From Bacillota bacterium (GTDB lineage Bacteria; Bacillota; Clostridia; Lachnospirales; Lachnospiraceae), in assembly GCA_023390555.1 (NCBI GenBank), contig JAEWCQ010000016.1, forward strand, positions 1-64,000: a stretch of DNA of 64,000 nt. Reading direction: 5' to 3'. The notes under the pieces are model-generated. The model was not told where the DNA came from. It was given only the letters and a program-made list of their open reading frames with translations, and made no database searches. Each line of letters opens with the position of its first letter. The stretch's first letter is position 1. Both the position numbers and the translations under genes were made by a program. Shown piece after piece: positions 61,736-64,000 of the stretch.

Positions 61736-62923
61736 TTGAAAAAAAGAAAACTGAAGTTTGTGGTGTTTGGATTAGCGGTACTTGGCGTGGCAGGAGCGAT
61801 TTTCTGGAATTTTGGCGGCATGAAGGATAAAGTTGTTGATTACTGGGATGAACAGAGCAGTGAATATACGGCATTTACAAAAGAACTCACAGCAGGAACG
61901 ATATTAGAGAAGACGGTGGTAGTGGACAGTATTTCGGAAGGGAAATATGCTTACCAGGGACTGGATGAGGAAGGGAAGCAGGTCTATGATGAAATACTGA
62001 ATGCAATCCTCCACCATACGGAGAAAATAACCGTGGCGACGCTGGACCCGGAGGTACTGAAGCTGGCGTTTGAGGATGTAAGCTCTGATTATGGCGGATT
62101 ATTCTGGATATCCGGTTATAGCTACACCGAGTATACAAGAAACAGCAAGCTCGTGAGCATCGAATTTGCACCAAAATATACCATGACACATAAAGAACAG
62201 AAAAAAATGCAGAAAAAAATTGATTCTGCAGTTGAGGAATTTTTAAGTGGAATATCCCCGACAGACAATGACTATGACAAGGCAAAATACGTATTTGAAA
62301 ACCTGATTCAGCAGGTAGATTATGATAAAGATGCGGAAAACAGCCAGAATATCATCAGTACATTTATCAATAAAAAAACAGTCTGTCAGGGGTATGCAAG
62401 TGCCACGCAGTACCTGTTTGACCAGTTGAACATTCCGAGTGTAATCGTGACGGGATCGGCAAACGGTGAGGCACACGCATGGAATCTGATTCAGCTGGAC
62501 GGCGAATATTATTACATGGATACGACCTGGGGCAACTCGACCTACCTGAATGAGGAGAGGGAGAGCGCCAAATTTGTCAATTACAGCTATTTTACGTTTA
62601 CAACGGAAGAGATGCTGGCAACGCATACACCGGATGACCATATCGAATTACCGGAGTGTACGGCAATTACAGATAATTATTTTGTGCATGAAGGATATTA
62701 TTTTACCGATTGGAGAGTGGATGAAATCGGCGATCTTTACGGGCAGACAGCCACGAACGAAAGCCATCGCGTAGCGGTAAAATTTGCGAATAAGGATTTA
62801 TATAAGAAAGCAAAAAATTATTTTATTGATCAGCAGATGCTGGAAAATTACTGTGATATTACTGGTAATGTCTACTATCTGGAAGATCCGGATCAACTGA
62901 TTCTTACGATAAGTATAAAATAA
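61736..62923 (+). CDS. Membrane-anchored transglutaminase-like protein
   Basis: 395 aa from TTG 61736 (AAGGAGG upstream). One N-terminal helix (LKFVVFGLAVLGVAGAIFW) anchors it outside. The transglutaminase core has Cys in KKTVCQGYAS, His in EAHAWNLI and Asp in YYMDTTWG, the full triad. Such proteins occur in Gram-positive cell envelopes; the role is unknown. Not part of an operon seen here. Confidence 0.8.
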   Translation: MKKRKLKFVVFGLAVLGVAGAIFWNFGGMKDKVVDYWDEQSSEYTAFTKELTAGTILEKTVVVDSISEGKYAYQGLDEEGKQVYDEILNAILHHTEKITVATLDPEVLKLAFEDVSSDYGGLFWISGYSYTEYTRNSKLVSIEFAPKYTMTHKEQKKMQKKIDSAVEEFLSGISPTDNDYDKAKYVFENLIQQVDYDKDAENSQNIISTFINKKTVCQGYASATQYLFDQLNIPSVIVTGSANGEAHAWNLIQLDGEYYYMDTTWGNSTYLNEERESAKFVNYSYFTFTTEEMLATHTPDDHIELPECTAITDNYFVHEGYYFTDWRVDEIGDLYGQTATNESHRVAVKFANKDLYKKAKNYFIDQQMLENYCDITGNVYYLEDPDQLILTISIK

Positions 62924-63084
62924 ATGTAAAATATTCCAAAATACTCTTTTCAAAAAGAGATATTTATGTTAGTATGAAGTAGTAATAAAAACTACATGTC
63001 ATGGAATTGGCTGACATAATATATAATTTTAAATATTGAGTGCATACTATAAAGTAGGAATTGTAGTTGCAAGGAGGAATAGAA

Positions 63085-63924
63085 ATGGGATATAAAATAG
63101 TAGTAGACAGCTGTGGTGAACTTACCGATAAATTAAAAAACGACGGACATTATGAATCGGTTGCGTTGGAATTACAGGTGGATGATTACTATATTACAGA
63201 TGATGAGACATTTGATCAGCTTGATTTCCTCAGGAAAGTGAAGGAGAGTAAAAATTGTCCGAAATCATCCTGCCCGTCTCCGGAACGTTATATCAAGGCA
63301 TTTGGGGAAGAGGCAGATCATATTTATGTGGTAACATTATCTTCAAAATTGAGCGGTTCCTATAATAGTGCGGTATTGGCAAAGAATCTGTATCAGGAAG
63401 AATATCCGGATAAGAAAGTCTATGTCTTTGATTCCCGCTCCGCTTCTATTGGAGAAACATTGATTGCAATGAAGGTTGGAGAGTACGAGGAAGCCGGTAT
63501 GGCATTTCAGGATATTGTTGAGAAGACGGAACAATACATCGACAATATGAATACCTTTTTTGTTCTTGAAACATTGGATACACTCCGTAAAAACGGAAGG
63601 CTCAGTAATCTTAAGGCATTTGTCGCAGGCGCGCTGAATATCAAACCGGTTATGGGTTCTACACCGGAAGGAAGTATCTGCCAGCTTGATCAGGCGAGAG
63701 GGATGGCAAAGGCGCTGGAGCGAATGATTCGGGACATGATAGCAAAAACAAAAGACTATGAGAACAAGATTCTTGCGATAGCACACTGCAACTGCCCGGA
63801 GCGTGCCAAAGTGGTCAAAGAGATGATTGAAAGTCTTGTAAAATTTAAGGATATTATTGTTGTAAATACGGCTGGAGTCAGCAGTATGTATGCAAATGAC
63901 GGTGGTATTATCATGGCAGTATAG
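63085..63924 (+). CDS. DegV family fatty-acid-binding protein
   Basis: 279 aa from ATG 63085 (AAGGAGG upstream; a TTG at 63067 lacks a ribosome site). KIVVDSCGELTD, VVTLSSKLSGSYNSAVLA and VFDSRSASIGETLIA are DegV motifs. It binds fatty acids and passes them to the kinase FakA in other Firmicutes. The last 76 bases of the window show nothing recognisable. Confidence 0.9.
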   Translation: MGYKIVVDSCGELTDKLKNDGHYESVALELQVDDYYITDDETFDQLDFLRKVKESKNCPKSSCPSPERYIKAFGEEADHIYVVTLSSKLSGSYNSAVLAKNLYQEEYPDKKVYVFDSRSASIGETLIAMKVGEYEEAGMAFQDIVEKTEQYIDNMNTFFVLETLDTLRKNGRLSNLKAFVAGALNIKPVMGSTPEGSICQLDQARGMAKALERMIRDMIAKTKDYENKILAIAHCNCPERAKVVKEMIESLVKFKDIIVVNTAGVSSMYANDGGIIMAV

Positions 63925-64000
63925 TAAGAGCGTTAAGTCTAAAGATGACTTTCTTCGATCTTTGTGTACTGAGAACGGGGCTTGTCAACATAATCGAAAA

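Noticed and set aside
1..64000. CRISPR arrays, rRNA, tRNA genes and intact insertion sequences
   Set aside because: No regular spaced repeats, cloverleaf sequences, rRNA segments or transposase frames were seen on either strand.

Overview
The window looks like a chromosomal segment of a Gram-positive, anaerobic Clostridia, most likely a Lachnospiraceae. Grounds: strong AGGAGG ribosome binding sites, moderate GC, a T-box ahead of aspS-gatCAB, several AraC-controlled glycosidase loci, a MoxR-DUF58-transglutaminase operon, and type VII-style toxin remnants. No tRNA, rRNA, CRISPR array or intact mobile element was seen.

Layout. 1-2.6 kb: the tail of a type VII polymorphic toxin locus (DUF4176 end, toxin with an AT-rich C-terminus, putative immunity protein), then a hairpin and a truncated rolling-circle-type Rep remnant. 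2.7-6.0 kb: a secreted GH87-type alpha-1,3-glucanase and a GNAT acetyltransferase. 6.2-17.8 kb: the centrepiece, a complete iron-only nitrogenase cluster. It has a one-component regulator with a molybdate-type binding domain, a leader with an internal terminator, then anfH-nifI1-nifI2-anfD-anfG-anfK. These are followed by a NifB-NifX fusion lacking the radical-SAM cysteines, a glutamine amidotransferase, a PPOX-family flavoprotein, a MORN-like repeat protein with a Cys-rich tail, anfO, and an intact short nifB. No nifDK, vnf, nifEN, nifV, nifU or nifS gene is in the window. Just after nifB lies a consensus promoter, about 150 non-coding bases and a strong terminator (an sRNA or antiporter-leader candidate), then a cation/proton antiporter.

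19.1-32.8 kb: galactoside utilisation. A divergent AraC regulator and GH36 alpha-galactosidase are followed by an ABC sugar importer without an ATPase, GH35 beta-galactosidase, dgoD, dgoK, dgoA, a Gfo/Idh/MocA oxidoreductase and an IclR regulator. Together they suggest release of galactose and a De Ley-Doudoroff-type route through galactonate to pyruvate and glyceraldehyde-3-phosphate. 33-37.8 kb: small genes (AraC, DMT exporter, P-loop kinase, nitroreductase, TetR, membrane protein). 37.9-43.1 kb: an apparent operon of an FtsX-like permease, ABC ATPase, flavodoxin, radical SAM enzyme and two-component system.

43.1-64 kb is mostly housekeeping: low-molecular-weight phosphatase, DUF2164, T-box-aspS-gatC-gatA-gatB, a MarR regulator with a clear operator and a His-rich protein, MoxR-DUF58-transglutaminase, clpX, an AraC/GH36 pair with a 21-bp-spaced direct-repeat operator, a signal peptidase II-like protein, cspA, a DUF5721-like protein, a transglutaminase-like surface protein and DegV.

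The most unusual feature is the nitrogenase cluster: an iron-only system with its own NifB, a chemically dead NifB-NifX paralogue, a probable molybdate sensor and a terminator-containing leader, and no Mo-nitrogenase gene in view.
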